A stretch of 64,000 bases of DNA from Linum tenue (GCA_946122785.1 CAMGYJ010000005.1:63004200-63068199); one strand, 5' to 3'; shown: positions 52,701-64,000, counted from the first letter of the stretch. Numbers and translations are program-made. Notes: generated from the letters alone by a model not told the origin.

Positions 52701-52817
52701 CATAAATGCAGCGAGAAATCAAAATCGCATGTGACAATTGGCGGAACAGAATTATGATGAAATAATAATGTGTGGATCCATCCATAAGGTGAAAACAATG
52801 CGGGAATGCATATTATA

Positions 52818-53093
52818 TATTATGTAAATATTGATATATGGATGACCAATGGCCTACCACATTAGATGCTCACTTGGGAGTTACATGTAACTCATATTTC
52901 TACATCATTATCTCTCATTCATATGCATTGATATAAGGATGTAGTGGTTACCAAAGTGTGTCTATAAATATAGCACACCATTGTATCAAAAGTGAAGAAT
53001 GAAGAAGAAAGCTCACTTCCCCCTATCTTCTTTGTGTCTTTCCCTCTCTAATCTTCTCTTGTAGTTGTTTATATTTTCATTAGTTTCATAACA
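52818..53093 (+). repeat. Copia 3 left LTR
   Basis: TATAAATA at 52963-52970 and a GAAGAAGAAAGCTCACTTCC leader. No difference from the right LTR was seen. Confidence 0.92.
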
Positions 53094-53484
53094 CGTTATC
53101 AGCACGAAGCTCTTCAAAATTATCGTTGCTAAGATCACAATATCTAAGATATTGGAGTAAGATCACAATATGATCAAGGTATGTAAATCTTATATCCTTT
53201 CTTATCTTATTGTCTTATTTGTGTTGACATTATCTCATTCCAATATATCAAGATGGGCGCTACTCTTTTCTCATATCCATTGATATTTTATCACGTCAAT
53301 CTATTTGGATTAACAAGAAAAGTAATATAAGTGATGAGTTAATTTTTCAGTTCTCTGTGTTATCCTATTCTTATCAATCCCACATTGATATGTAGAAAAT
53401 GCAAGTTCCAAGAGCCCATATATTCCCCAGAAGTGGAAATTGAAGAATTCAAAGGCAAATAAAGAAAAAAACATGGTAATAAGA

Positions 53485-53620
53485 ATATTGGTTTTGTATG
53501 TTACCATTGTAATGGAAAATTGCATTTGTCTCGTACCCGTTGTACGCAAAAGACCCTATTCTACCAAGAATCAAAGGGAAAAGCTAATTCATATACGCTC
53601 TTGCAATATCAATATTATGG
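53485..53620 (+). pseudogene. Copia 3 gag zinc knuckle relic
   Basis: The plus strand reads CYHCNGKLHLSRTRC, the C-x2-C-x4-H-x4-C pattern with one altered spacing residue, followed by TQKTLFYQESK, which corresponds to the stretch after the knuckle. Surrounding frames are broken. Confidence 0.6.
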
Positions 53621-54599
53621 AACATATTTTTTGTATTATAAGTTGGTATATTCTCCATTAAAGATGAAAATGAAATTGCACTTGAGACATTTTCATTCCC
53701 AGAAGTGAATGAAACAATCTATTCCCCGAAGTGAATGAAGCTATAAACATGATTATATATATGTTAAATGTATTGTTTAGATCTTTTCACCAGAAGTGAG
53801 AAAAGAGGAGAAAAAGGAGAATTATAAATAAGGATGACACAACAATTGCATTATCAAAGTCATGATAACATAATGTACCTGTTGTACATTATAATGTATA
53901 TTAAACGCATATATAAATCTAAAATCACCTAGTTAGTGATGGTAATCTTCCAAATAAATCTTATTTAATTTTCACAATTTTAGTATTATGATTCTTATTT
54001 CTTTTATGTTTTATTGTGACGTTATTTTTCATGTATAATTTAATTTGATAACCTTTATCTTTAACAATTAACTTGATAAATTCATCATTTTTGTCTTAAG
54101 TTTGAAATATTCTCATTTATTATTTTAGTATGTTTTTGTAAAGTATGATTATTAGAAAATTTTCATATAAACTATATGGTAGAGTACATAAATAAGAAAA
54201 GCTTCCGAAAAGCTTATGTTTGGTTACTTGAAGTAACTAAATTATGTACTCGTGATAACAATTTGTGATGATATTCACTATGAATTAGTGTTTACTAAGA
54301 ATGCATCAAATCATAAGTCCCCGGAAGAGTTGTATATGGTACAAAATATGGTAAAGCTTTAAAGGAGCTAATTTTGTGGCCTGAAGGAACCAAACTACCT
54401 AGTGATGATGCATTATCCAATTAAAAGGATATTCGTAAAATGAATATCTTATCAAGAAAATAGTGAAACTAATATTTGCATCACAAATATGTACTACATG
54501 TATATTAGTACAATCAGTACACATAAAAGTGTAAACCAGAAGTTTACAAGATTTGATAACTTGATAATTTGGTTGGTCCGGTTAGACCATCCCGGATCA

Positions 54600-57350
54600 T
54601 GATGTGAAAAAAATTCTTGGAGAATTCATGAGAACATCATATGAGAAGGCAAAGAACTCTTCAACTAAAAGAGTTATTATGTCATGTTTGTTCTCAAGGA
54701 AAATAGAACAATTGATCATCGCTTGTAAAAGAGTTGATAAATCTCTTGAGATTTTATGGACATGTATGCAGAACAATACATCAATCATGTGGATCATTTG
54801 TGAATTTTATGGGTTGATGCATCAAATGGATGATCACATGTATTTTATCTAATCGCAACCCGATGTTTGCAATATTGGTTGCCTCACTAGCTATGGATAC
54901 ATTTTGATGGTTATTCAATCAAACATCACTTTTCTTAAGAGAACAAACTGAGCCTTCTGGTCTCTTGTCGAGGACATGCTAGCTGACAAGTGATAGTATT
55001 GGTTCACATCTAACCAACAAGTTATCATAAGTTCCCCCTTTTTACAAATGGTTTTGGTAAAAAACCTAACATTTCTCATATGAGAATACCAGGGTGTGCC
55101 GCATACATCCCAATTGCTCCACCACAGTATCTTAAGTTGATTCTCGTTGGAAATTGAGAATTTGTGTTGGGTATGAATCCCGAATGGGAAATTTGTTTGC
55201 GAAATTATTGTTTTGATGGATTACTTTTCAACATTAAGGGGGAGAGAAAAAAAATAGCTAGACAAAGAGATGAGTTGGAATGAGTTATCATTATCTAGTT
55301 TTGATCCTCAAATTAAGAAACATGAACCTGAAGTTCATAAGATGAATTATCATTACCAACTATCAAATATCTTTACTGACCACACAAAGTGTCCAAGTCA
55401 TATATACTAGCTGTGAATGCTCCAACCAAAATTGATATCCTTGTTGGATACTCTAATATAAAAAAAATGTGTCTAAAAGAGCGCATGAAGCGTGATAGAC
55501 CAATCGGTTCCAACGATAAACATCCTCGAGAAAAAAAAAGGAGCTGTGATTAGAATGGTCAACTCGAGGACATGAAAACTCAAGAAGAGTAACCAAGAAT
55601 TAAGTATAATTTTAGTTCCAGAAGAACACATGTCTCTGAAAGTTATGAAAGTGAAGAGATCTCAAAAACATATTAGACTACAATACTGGGACCGTAATGA
55701 TATCATTGTCGATGAAATTTGTTTGTTGTACTTCAGTACTGAATATGATATGTACAAGTGAGGATCAAGAGTAAAACTCTATTGATGCATGCGAATGATA
55801 ATGTTATTGGCCAATATAGAAAGAAATCATGAAACTTGCTCAAGGAGCATAAAGTTTAAGGACCATAAGTCCTTACCCCTAAAAAAGGGCAAAAATAGCG
55901 GGATACAAACAAATTTTTGTGCTATTGGAAAGTATGAAATTGTGAGATATATCACATAATGTTTTGCAATGGGTTTCTCGAAGAGACCTATCATTGTTTA
56001 GGAGGAGTTATACTCCCCTGTGGTGGATGAAACTACTTTTGCAAATCAATGTTTGAAAATTGTTGTGATAGCCTATTTGTTTGAATTCCCTGAATATGTT
56101 ATATATATATTTGAAACTCCCAGAAGGATTAATTACTCCTAGAAGGATTAATTTACCTGAAGTAAACAAGTAAAGTTCTCGAGAACATATATCGATAGAC
56201 TAAGAATATTCCCTGTATGGGTTGAGAAAATATAGACGAATGCGAAATACTCGTCTAAGTGAACAGCTACAACAGTAGGGTGAATGGACCTTAAAAGGTT
56301 AAATCCGGATAGAGTCATTAGAGCATTTGCACTGTGCATATATAGTTGTGTTGTCTGTATGTGCTTCAAGGATTTTAAATTCTTGATTTATGAGTTGTGA
56401 TTTACTTTAAAGTATGAGTTGTTTTTTATGAGTGTGCTTTGTCTAGTTCTTATGTTTCTATGATGTGTGTTTTGTTAATATCTTTCGTGATATGAAAGAA
56501 TTGCTTGCTTCAATTTGTTTTAGTCAAGTTTTTTTTTTACCATCTCATATTATGTTGATGATATGTCTATTATTGGAGCTCCTGAAGAGCTTCCTAAATC
56601 AGTTGATTGCTTAGAGAAATAAGTTAAATTGAAGGATTTAAGATCCTTTGATGGGCAAGGAAGATAATGCTGAAAAAGTGGAAAAATAATTTTGCATGAA
56701 CAAATTATGTTCATCAAATAACATTAGGATTCTAAGATCACTAGAAGTGACCAAGATCCATTTATGCAACAAGAAAGAAGTAAATCATTAAGTCCTGAAG
56801 TACTAAATGTTGATGTAGGTCCTGAAGTACCATATGTTGATGCATCAGAATTCAGAGCACCAATGAACCTTGCTAGCAAAACACCATACAAAATATCATT
56901 TTGGTGTTGATAATATTAGCAAAATACAATATTTCCCTCCATGGAACGTTGGAAAATACTTTGTTATCTTTAGGAACAATATATGCGATTGTTCTATTAT
57001 GGTATTATCAAAGAGTGATTGGTGAATTATATATCCAAATTATATGTACCATTTGATCCTCATATTGGTTGATCGGAGATGAGCTATATCTCTTACATAT
57101 GGTGATATAAGTGTTTCATAGAGAAACAAACAAACTATAGTAGGCAAGTCCTGAATATATTCCGTTACACTTTGTGATTCACCATACCTAAAGGATTTGT
57201 GGTTGTGAACTATTTTCAAAGGAAATGATCTTGACGATCATGTATGAAGAAAATCTTAAGATCATGGATCAAATTGACAATCTAGTAGATTGTTCACTAA
57301 CTCACTCCCGACAACAATATTTCTAAAAGTTGCTCGTGAAATTTGAGTTC
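54600..57350 (+). pseudogene. Copia 3 pol relics
   Basis: Scattered copia pol traces in several frames: a RT stretch near 56150-56300 (EVNK, then YSLYGLRKYRRMRNTRLSEQ) and a worn catalytic region near 56540-56600. The 57380-57480 sequence TTTCCCACTGGGTTTTCC is the usual copia 3' region. No ORF above about 85 codons. Confidence 0.6.
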
Positions 57351-57514
57351 AAAGACTCAAAGATTTGAAGTGATGTGGTCATGAGGGGGAGCATATACGC
57401 ACTGCACTCTTTTTTCCTTCACCATGGTTTTTTCCCACTGGGTTTTCCTGGTAAGGTTTTTAATGAGGCAGTATGAGATAGCGTAATGCAGTCTAGTGGT
57501 CATCCAAGGGGGAG

Positions 57515-57790
57515 TATTATGTAAATATTGATATATGGATGACCAATGGCCTACCACATTAGATGCTCACTTGGGAGTTACATGTAACTCATATTTCTAC
57601 ATCATTATCTCTCATTCATATGCATTGATATAAGGATGTAGTGGTTACCAAAGTGTGTCTATAAATATAGCACACCATTGTATCAAAAGTGAAGAATGAA
57701 GAAGAAAGCTCACTTCCCCCTATCTTCTTTGTGTCTTTCCCTCTCTAATCTTCTCTTGTAGTTGTTTATATTTTCATTAGTTTCATAACA
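57515..57790 (+). repeat. Copia 3 right LTR
   Basis: Identical by eye to 52818-53093. TATAAATA at 57660-57667. Confidence 0.92.
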
Positions 57791-57795
57791 TTATA

Positions 57796-58395
57796 CATAT
57801 TGTCATCGCCATTATTGGCGCGGGATCGATCGGAGAGGTGCTGGCTGCTAAGAAAGAATGACAGTAACATGACAACTGCCGCTATGTTGCAACAGTCGAA
57901 AAATAATGAGGGAACGATGATGATTCATATTGTACTACTACACTCAGAATTAATAAATGTGTCCAAAACTTAAAAATAACTTGTGGAAAGCCACCGTTCG
58001 TATCAACCTGCCATTTTCCAGCCTGCTGTTTGTGCCAAACTCCCCAAGTGATGATGACAATCTATGACAAAAATATGCATGTGTTTCTTCATTTCCATAA
58101 AACTGTTCGAGTTATGAAAGTCATATAGTATTTATAAACACAAGATACATTAATTGGTTTAGTTATATAAAATAATTAATTAATCGAAATACGAACTTTT
58201 CTGCTTGAGGTTATGTTTCGTTTGGCTTCGAAATACGAACTTTTGGTTCCAAATGTAAATATCACAATATAATATATTTGTACTCGATTTCTTATAACTC
58301 TTGTAGTGGTGGAGGTAGGTTGAAGCTGGCAGAGGTTGTAGCCTCATCTCAATTTTGAAATAAAGGTAAAATTACATGTAAATTTTGCACTAATT
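57796..58395. other. AT-rich intergenic sequence
   Basis: No feature seen. Confidence 0.5.
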
Positions 58396-58399
58396 TAGA

Positions 58400-58500
58400 A
58401 ATTAGAATAGTCGGTAAGACGTTAGTCCTCTCCCCCAATTACGATAATTCAAGTGAGTCTTGTTCGAATTTCTGACTCTACCACTAAACACTTGGGGGTC
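58400..58500 (+). other. Possible SINE/tRNA-like relic
   Basis: TCGGTAAGACGTTAGTCCTC could be a worn A box, and CTTGTTCGAATTTCTGAC some 35 bases later resembles a B box (GGTTCGAATCC). No clear tail or target duplication. Low support. Confidence 0.2.
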
Positions 58501-58770
58501 GTTTTGATGGAGTATTACTGACTTATTTATGAGTTACTTGGGTTCAACTAACTCAAAACAAGTTATTTGAAAAAACTCTTACCCCGTGTTATTTTGAAAT
58601 AACTCGTTTACACCTATGCTTTTGCCAAATATTACATTTACATGATTCTACCAAACGAGTTACATTAATCCAATTATTAATCCAATTACCACTAAAATAA
58701 CAATGAAATACCACATGAACAATTCATGAGTTATTTAACTCTACTATTGCCACATTGACTGTTATCTTCT
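58496..58770. other. Possible MITE half
   Basis: GGGGGTCGTTTTGATGGAGT resembles terminal sequences of PIF or hAT MITEs, but no matching inverted end is found. The interior repeats GAGTTA and TAACTC words. Confidence 0.25.
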
Positions 58771-58784
58771 TAATAGAATGGGGT

Positions 58785-58890
58785 CAACCATATCAATAAT
58801 AATAAGATGGAACGCTTAATTTTAGAGGGAGGGGCTAAGGGGTCAACCTTATCAATAATAATAAGATGGAACCTCAATTTTAGATGGAGG
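58785..58890. repeat. Tandem duplication of about 60 bp
   Basis: GGGGTCAACC(A/T)TATCAATAATAATAAGATGGAAC with following AATTTTAGA(G/T)GGAGGG occurs twice in succession. Confidence 0.8.
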
Positions 58891-59394
58891 GATGATGCTC
58901 CACCGTTTTACCAGTTTTATACATTTTTCGAACTATATATTCCTCTATATTTTATCGGAACAAATAGGTGTAGTATCTCAATCTACAAAATCATGTAAAA
59001 TCCAATCATATCATCATATGACTATGTTGTAATACAATGATACGAATGTGAGTTTTACTGGACGGAAATAATTTGTACCGGAATTCAACCCATATTTTAT
59101 AACCTCGAACCCATTAATAAAAGAGATTGTCGAGACTCGAGAAAGAAGTATAATTCTTTGGCAATAGGATAGGAACTTCATGTGATATGTAATTAGTCGG
59201 CCGCGCCGACCGAACTCAACTTTATAATGTGAATTCAACTAGAGGCATTTTAGTATGCTATATAGTACCCATGCTTTAATATACTTAGAGCCATTGGATC
59301 TTGTTATAAAATATCAGCCATTGGATTGAAATTATTTAATTATTATTATTTTCACTTGTGGACTGGTAACCTGTTGCACCGGTTCATTACACAA
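58891..59394. other. AT-rich intergenic sequence
   Basis: No ORF or domain recognised. The right part leads into the GC-rich leader region of the next locus. Confidence 0.45.
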
Positions 59395-59439
59395 TCATTT
59401 TAAAAAAAATTGAAATCCAGGCGAACAGAAACCCTTCAC

Positions 59440-59835
59440 TGCATCAAAAAAAAAAGGCGATCGAGCTTCTCTTCCGCGGTGGAATTTCAGAGCTTCTCTT
59501 CCGAGGTGGAATTTCAGAGCGTCTCTTCCGCGGCGACGGCGAACCTGCATTTGAAATAGTGCGACGGCGACGGCGAACCTGCATCTAGGGCGACAGCGAC
59601 GTTGTGAGAAGAAAGAAATTGGGGGAACCCTTTCGCGATTGTGAACTGTGCTCTTCCGCGGTGGGTCTCTTCGTCGATATTGAAGGGCTTGAGCATCGGC
59701 GACGGAAACGGTGAGATTGTGCGGTGGGTCTGATCGTTTTTCAACTTTCCTCTCCTGGGATTGTGTTTTGCGGTGGGTCTGATCGTTTTTCAACTTTCCT
59801 CTCCTGGGATTGTGTTTCGCGGTGGGTCTGTTCGT
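59440..59835. repeat. GC-rich tandem repeats at the start of the Ulp1-type locus
   Basis: GAGCTTCTCTTCCGCGGTGG-type units recur about three times (59463-59540). GCGACGGCGACGGCGAACCT recurs. A unit of about 59 bp containing GGTGGGTCTGATCG and CTCTCCTGGGATTGTGTTT is duplicated in tandem at 59703-59830. Minus-strand ORFs here arise from the repeats. Confidence 0.7.
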
Positions 59836-61228
59836 AGATAGTAAAGGGGGTGAGCAGTGGCGACGACAAAGAGGACTTGAATTCTGAAGGTGGCAGAGAC
59901 TCTTTTACTGGAGGAAGACTCAGAAGGAATCAAAGACTCGAAAAGCCCAATCGACAACGACGAGTCAACTAGCGCCGGGTAGGAGAACTCCTGCAATAGC
60001 GAGAATTGGGTGATAAAGCATTCGATTTCCGATTTGAAACGACGACTCAGTCATTCATTCGATGTAAGTGGCTGAAATTCTTATCTCCCTTTGATAAACA
60101 TTCAATTTCTAGCTTCTAGCTTCTAGAGCATTTGTTGGAGCAGCTTCGAGTACAATAATGGTGTCTTTGAATGTCTGACTTATTTCTCTGGAAATGTCAA
60201 GTTGTCTACTAAGGATCGGTTGCCAAATCATAGGATTGAAATTCCATGCTCGTTTTACCAAATTGAACTATGGAAGTAGAAGAGAGAATTTCTCAATTCT
60301 GTGTAACCATTTGGGATTGAAATTGAAGCTTCTCCACTGCTTTCTTCATGTGCATTCTCAATTGGATATGGTGATATAAGATGCAATATTCCTTTCCCTC
60401 TCTCGGTTTTATCAGTTGTGTGAAGTGGGAATTCTGATGTGCTCCATCTTTTCCAGTGTCTTCTTCTGTGATTTGGTTTGTCTATCTCTTTAGCTTTAAC
60501 GTCTTGTGCAATGAGTATTGAAGCTCTCTCAAGTGTAGTTCTTGGTTGTGCTGTATTTTGTCACGGCCGAGTTTGATTGAGATGGGGGCATCTTTAGTCA
60601 TTCCGTGATTGATGAAGCTTCAGAAAGTCTGCACTTTTTTGTGCAAATAGTTGTGGCCATCCACCATATAACTTCATTCCTCACACAGATCGTTGATGTG
60701 ACCTAGGAGGTATTTGTGAATGGAGGATTCAGTGTCAACTAGGAAGCTGTCTTGGTTTATATAATCCCATAAACTGTGCTGGGGTTGTTCATTTCGTTGT
60801 TGCCTTTGCTTTCAAACTGAAGAGAATAACTGTGCTGGGGTTGTTCTGCTTGCTTCTTTAGTTCTTTGGTCTTGATTGGGTTTTATGGATGTAAGGAATG
60901 GGTTTTGATTGGAGAGACTTGATTTGTGTTTTATGGAGGCAAATCGAAAAGGAAAGTTCATACTCAGTTTGATTATTTTCAGTTTGTAGTGTCGTTACCG
61001 TTGCTTGTTGATTACATTTTGGACTGTTAATTGAAGGGTCTTGCTTGGCTGCATGAAAGGTGCAATTGAGTGTGTTAGTCAAGAACTATTTCATGAAATC
61101 AGGGTGACTTCAGTTTTAGCCAGTTTGGATGGAAATAGAGCGAGTGTTTATGGTGGTGTCATGGGTTATGGAAAGCTTAGTGGCTATGCTCGTGGTCATG
61201 TTATTTAGCTCTCAAAAGTTGTAAGTTG
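59836..61228. other. Probable 5' leader/intron region of the Ulp1-type locus
   Basis: No conserved ORF. Gene-like, T-rich sequence with possible exons that I cannot define. It leads to an acceptor at 61934. Confidence 0.35.
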
Positions 61229-61229
61229 T

Positions 61230-61745
61230 GTGTGGTTTCTGGAAATATCACGGCTGTGAGAGAGACCGTGGATGTAATTCTGGAAATATCACGGCTATGA
61301 GATAGGCCGTGAGAGAGACCGTGTATGTAAAAAACACACTTCTCAGTTTCCCAGAGGTTTTCACGGGTTGCCTTCGACAGTGTCACGGCCGTGAGATGAG
61401 CCGTGTTTTTGGATATGGATGATGGGCATCTCACGGCCCCATTGTTAATTCTCACGGGCCCCTTTGTAAATTCTCACGGGCCCCTTTGTAAATTATCACG
61501 GTCCCCTTTGTAAATTATCACGGGCCCCTTTGTAAATTCTCACGGCCCCTTTGTAAATTCTCACGGGCCCCTTTGTAAATTATCACGGCCCCTTAGTAAA
61601 TTATCACGGGCCCCTTTGTAAATTCTCACGGCCCCTTTGTAAATTCTCACGGCCGTGAGAATAAGCCGTGTGATTGTCTGGAGATTGTCTGGAGATATGC
61701 AAACTTCTCTTTGCTTCTCACGGGTCATGTCACGGCCGTGAGATT
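61230..61745. repeat. TCACGGCCGTGA palindromes and 21-22-bp tandem array
   Basis: About ten tandem units of the form (A/T)(T/C)TCACGG(G)CCCCTTTGTAAA lie at 61428-61650. They are flanked by perfect TCACGGCCGTGA palindromes at about 61383, 61647 and 61730 and by spaced pairs such as TCACGGCTGTGA (61248). The array lies in what appears to be an intron or leader before the coding exon at 61955. It shares the core CACGGCCGTG with the U3 arrays of families A and B. Confidence 0.85.
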
Positions 61746-61954
61746 TTGCATTTTGGGTGAAAATTAATGAAAGCTGGGTGTTTTTCATGGTTAATTAGTG
61801 TACTCAGGTGTTGATGTAGGGGGTTTTCAGTTCTTCTGGTAGTTAGAACTTGTATTTTGTTTGTACTCTTCGGCATGCTTATAATTCGTGTTTCAAGGCA
61901 TGCTTATAATTTTTCTGTTGTTTTAATTTTGCAGTTTGCTAAAATTGTTCTATA

Positions 61955-62598
61955 ATGAAGACGAAGAGGGATCAAATTTTCAGCACGCGATGTTCTCCTA
62001 GGAAAGTATTCTCAGTAGTCTCAAATTTAGAGGCTTGTCAATCAGAGGCCATTAGGAGATGTGGCTTTGGTCGTATTCTTGATGTCAAAGCAAGAAAGCT
62101 ACAACGTGAGTTGTTGGAGAAACTTGTGAAGAGCTTTAATCTGGAAGAAAGCACAATTAAGGCGTATGGGTTGGAAGTGCATATTTCGGCCAAAGATTTC
62201 GAGCGAATTATGGGTGTGCCTGAGGGAGGTACTGATATCATCTTGAATGGTGAAGAAGTGGAGGGAAGATCAGAGGAACTGGAACCATTTAGAGTGTTTT
62301 CGACACGTGAATGTGGCCGACAGGCGATTTCCACAAGCTTAATGAAGAAGGAGTTGTCGAAGATGAAAGATAGCGACGATCTATTTCTTCAAATGTTTAT
62401 TTTGTACGTAATGGGGGTGCTATTAGTACCAACTAGAAGAGAGGACATTTCCTTGTCTTCGGTATACGCTGTCACCGATGTTGCAGACATTCCGAAGAAG
62501 AATTGGGCATCCTTTTGCTTCAATGAATTGGTCAAATGCATCTGCGACCATAATGCTTCTAAAGAGAGTATATACCGGGTTGCTTGCTGTTTTTGGAG
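61955..62598 (+). CDS. Exon 1 of a Ulp1-protease-type transposon-related gene
   Basis: Preceded by an acceptor TTTTGCAG (61934) and a 20-base leader. From ATG 61955 the frame gives 214 residues to a donor GAG/GTAAAT at 62598/62599. The protein has the style of the N-terminal domain of plant Ulp1-containing genes often carried by Mutator-like elements: RCSPRKVF, AIRRCGFGRILDVKARKLQR, YGLEVHISAKDFERIMGVPE and FILYVMGVLLVPT. The function of this domain is unknown; the C-terminal cysteine protease (peptidase C48) would remove small ubiquitin-like modifiers. The exon is intact, but later exons show frame problems. Also conceivable as a domesticated host gene. Confidence 0.6.
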
Positions 62599-62679
62599 GT
62601 AAATAATTGTTAATCCCGACTTTCTACATATTTGTAATGATTAATCATCATGTTGATTATAGTATTTTTTTTTTTGTAG

Positions 62680-63512
62680 TTAATATTCTTGGAGCATGCA
62701 AATGGTATTTTCCAAACCGTTGATGGGAGTTTGGATTTGATGAGTTGGGGGAGCGGAGACGTGGAGTTATTGTTAACAAAAGTGGTAAGATTGATAGTAT
62801 ATTTGATTCTTTTGACAAGTTGGAGCATGCTAATGGTACATTTGGTTCCCTTTTTAATTAATTTATAGGTTTCCAGCAGTTCGGGGAAAAGATCAGCTGA
62901 GGATGCCGGTTTGAAATCACCTCCAAGGAAACGGGGAGAAAGTAGATGGGAAACGGCACAAACCCGACGGGGATGAGCTGCTTCTCTATGAGCGTATTGA
63001 TGCTCGGTTTAGTACCATGGAGGGTAGAATTGACAACTTTGGTCAAGAATTTAGAGTGGCAATGGGTGATGCTGCTTCTAGAGATAATGAGCTAATGAGC
63101 CGGGTTGTGAAAATGGAGAACGAATTTCGGGCTTTTAGAGACGAAATCGGTACTGCAGTGAAGTCCCTTATAGAGGCAGTGAAAGCAACTGTAGGTGATC
63201 CGTTGTCAAGGGAGCAGCCTAGGGAACCCATTTCTCCTACAGCTGAGTTGAAAAAGAACGATCAGAAGGGTGAGGTTGAAAAACCTAGGGAACCCATTTC
63301 TCCTACCTTGGAATTTGTCAAGACTGCCAAAGTTGAGAATTCGGGAGAAGCTGAGGGGGGAAATTGGAGATGAGAGATGTTCTGAATCTCCTTCTGTGAA
63401 AGTTGTGAAAAAGTCTCCTTGCAAGCAGCCTAAAGCGTCGCAAGTTGAGAAATTCATATTGTTGAGTGATGAAAGTGTTGCTGCTAATGATGGTTGTTCC
63501 AAGGCTGTGAAG
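62680..63512 (+). pseudogene. Exons 2 and 3 of the Ulp1-type gene, with frame disruptions
   Basis: Exon 2 is 62680-62784 (IFLEHANGIFQTVDGSLDL) and exon 3 is 62869-63512. The exon 1 donor leaves two bases, but exon 2 needs a full codon start, so the joint is out of phase. In exon 3 the frame changes near 62935-62945 (after SPPRKRGE) and again near 63350-63362 in a run of six G. Between them the protein is a charged, probably coiled-coil region (YERIDARFSTMEGRIDNF, then MENEFRAFRDEI) with the repeat EKPREPISPT/EQPREPISPT. The shifts could be real decay or homopolymer errors. Confidence 0.5.
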
Positions 63513-63603
63513 GTATTTCACTTGATTAATTTTTCTAATTATTGGTTCTTATGGTGTGGTTACTAATGAACTGGTTTTGTTTTTATGTTTTTGAACAAGA
63601 AAG

Positions 63604-64000
63604 GGGCGAAAGGGAGGTGCACTACGTAGTGTGTCTAAATTGAAGCCTAGTTTGTATGTGCTCTCTCCATTCGAACGGGCAAATCCCAGAGCTAAGAAAG
63701 CACAACCTTTGTACCGTGCTCCTCCCTTTGTTGTTGAGACACCATTGACTCTGGAGGCAGTAAAGATGCTTCAATTTGCTTTTAGTAGTGAGCTTCCCGA
63801 AAGGTACCTCCCGAAATCATTACAAGTAAAATTGGATCATATTTGTAGGATGTTTTTGGTATTTGCTTATTCTAATGTTGTGTTGTTTGAACTTGGTATT
63901 GTATAACAGTGACACATTGGTTAGTGTTGGTGGCGGGGTTCTTTCCTTGTCACGTGAAGATTTTGTCGAGCTTTTGCCAAGGACCAAAATTTCAACAAGG
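63604..64000 (+). CDS. Exons 4 and 5 of the Ulp1-type gene, cut by the window end
   Basis: Exon 4 (63604-63803) encodes LKPSLYVLSPFERANPRAKK and EAVKMLQFAFSSELPE, with donor AAG/GTACC. The intron 63804-63909 ends ATAACAG. Exon 5 starts at 63910 with DTLVSVGGGVLSLSREDFVE and LLPRTKIST; the joint is in phase. This is the stretch that normally stands just before the Ulp1 catalytic domain, so the His-Asp-Cys protease would begin beyond base 64000. An unspliced frame runs to 63906 but reads into the intron. Confidence 0.6.

Larger units (their letters stand above)
52818..57790 (+). mobile_element. Copia 3: young Ty1/copia element with dead coding region
   Basis: 276-bp LTRs (52818-53093 and 57515-57790) start TATTATG and end CATAACA, and by eye are identical. 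The 5-bp duplication TTATA is at 52813-52817 and 57791-57795. Right after the left LTR, CGTTATCAGCACGAAGCTC is a primer-site-like sequence used by many plant copia elements. CCAAGGGGGAG precedes the right LTR. The 4.4-kb interior has only relics of gag and pol with many stops. It was probably moved recently by enzymes supplied in trans. Confidence 0.9.

Noticed and set aside
58400..58500. A SINE with confident boundaries
   Set aside because: Only vague A- and B-box resemblance, no tail and no duplication; kept solely as a low-confidence feature.
59395..59996. Minus-strand ORFs of 68-132 codons
   Set aside because: They follow tandem repeats and change with unit length; no conserved domain.

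Overview
The window is nuclear DNA of a flowering plant, most likely a eudicot. It has one intact intron-bearing host gene for a land-plant-type glycerol-3-phosphate acyltransferase of the GPAT6/GPAT4 group. Almost everything else is plant transposable elements of the Ty1/copia, Athila-type and Tat-type Ty3/gypsy, Mutator-like, hAT, PIF/Harbinger and LINE classes. All calls come from reading the sequence and from remembered family hallmarks; no search was run.

Layout: 1-2.5 kb holds remnants of an Athila-type element (family B), an RNase H-like relic and a Tourist-like MITE. 2.5-8.8 kb is a decayed copia element (copia 1, plus strand) with 485-bp LTRs and a TSD. It carries an exon-like gene fragment and a 2.1-kb poly(A)-tailed retroposon. 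9.3-36.7 kb is a deep nest: a DNA element (15-bp TIRs, near-perfect 8-bp TSD) holds copia 2 (minus strand). Copia 2 is split by an Athila-type element of family A (12786-23041), one of family B (23581-30705) and a Mutator-like element (31174-34681). All three inner insertions have readable target-site duplications. 36.8-45 kb holds a MULE-like element, two hAT elements, a Tat-type LTR with an antisense extra ORF and its own TATA box, and a truncated Athila-type element of family C.

46.1-49.1 kb is the GPAT gene: two exons, 509 codons. 49.7-57.8 kb holds a LINE RNase H tail, a Pack-MULE candidate with a small two-exon ORF, and copia 3, whose two LTRs look identical although its coding region is dead. 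59.4-64 kb is the repeat-rich leader and first exons of a gene related to Ulp1-protease-type plant transposon genes, cut off by the window end just before the protease domain.

The most interesting pattern is shared by the three Athila-type families (A, B, C). Their LTRs differ strongly, yet they share: a tRNA-Asp primer site (A and B); a nested stem-loop of about 52 nt followed by an invariant small hairpin and an extra polypurine tract; arrays of short palindromes at the same place in U3, with a different motif in each family; and, in A and C, an intron just before the ORF in the env position. Family A also has an internal copy of the palindrome array next to a TATA box, upstream of that ORF. 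It looks like a set of non-autonomous or degraded elements that keep noncoding signals while losing reverse transcriptase and integrase.
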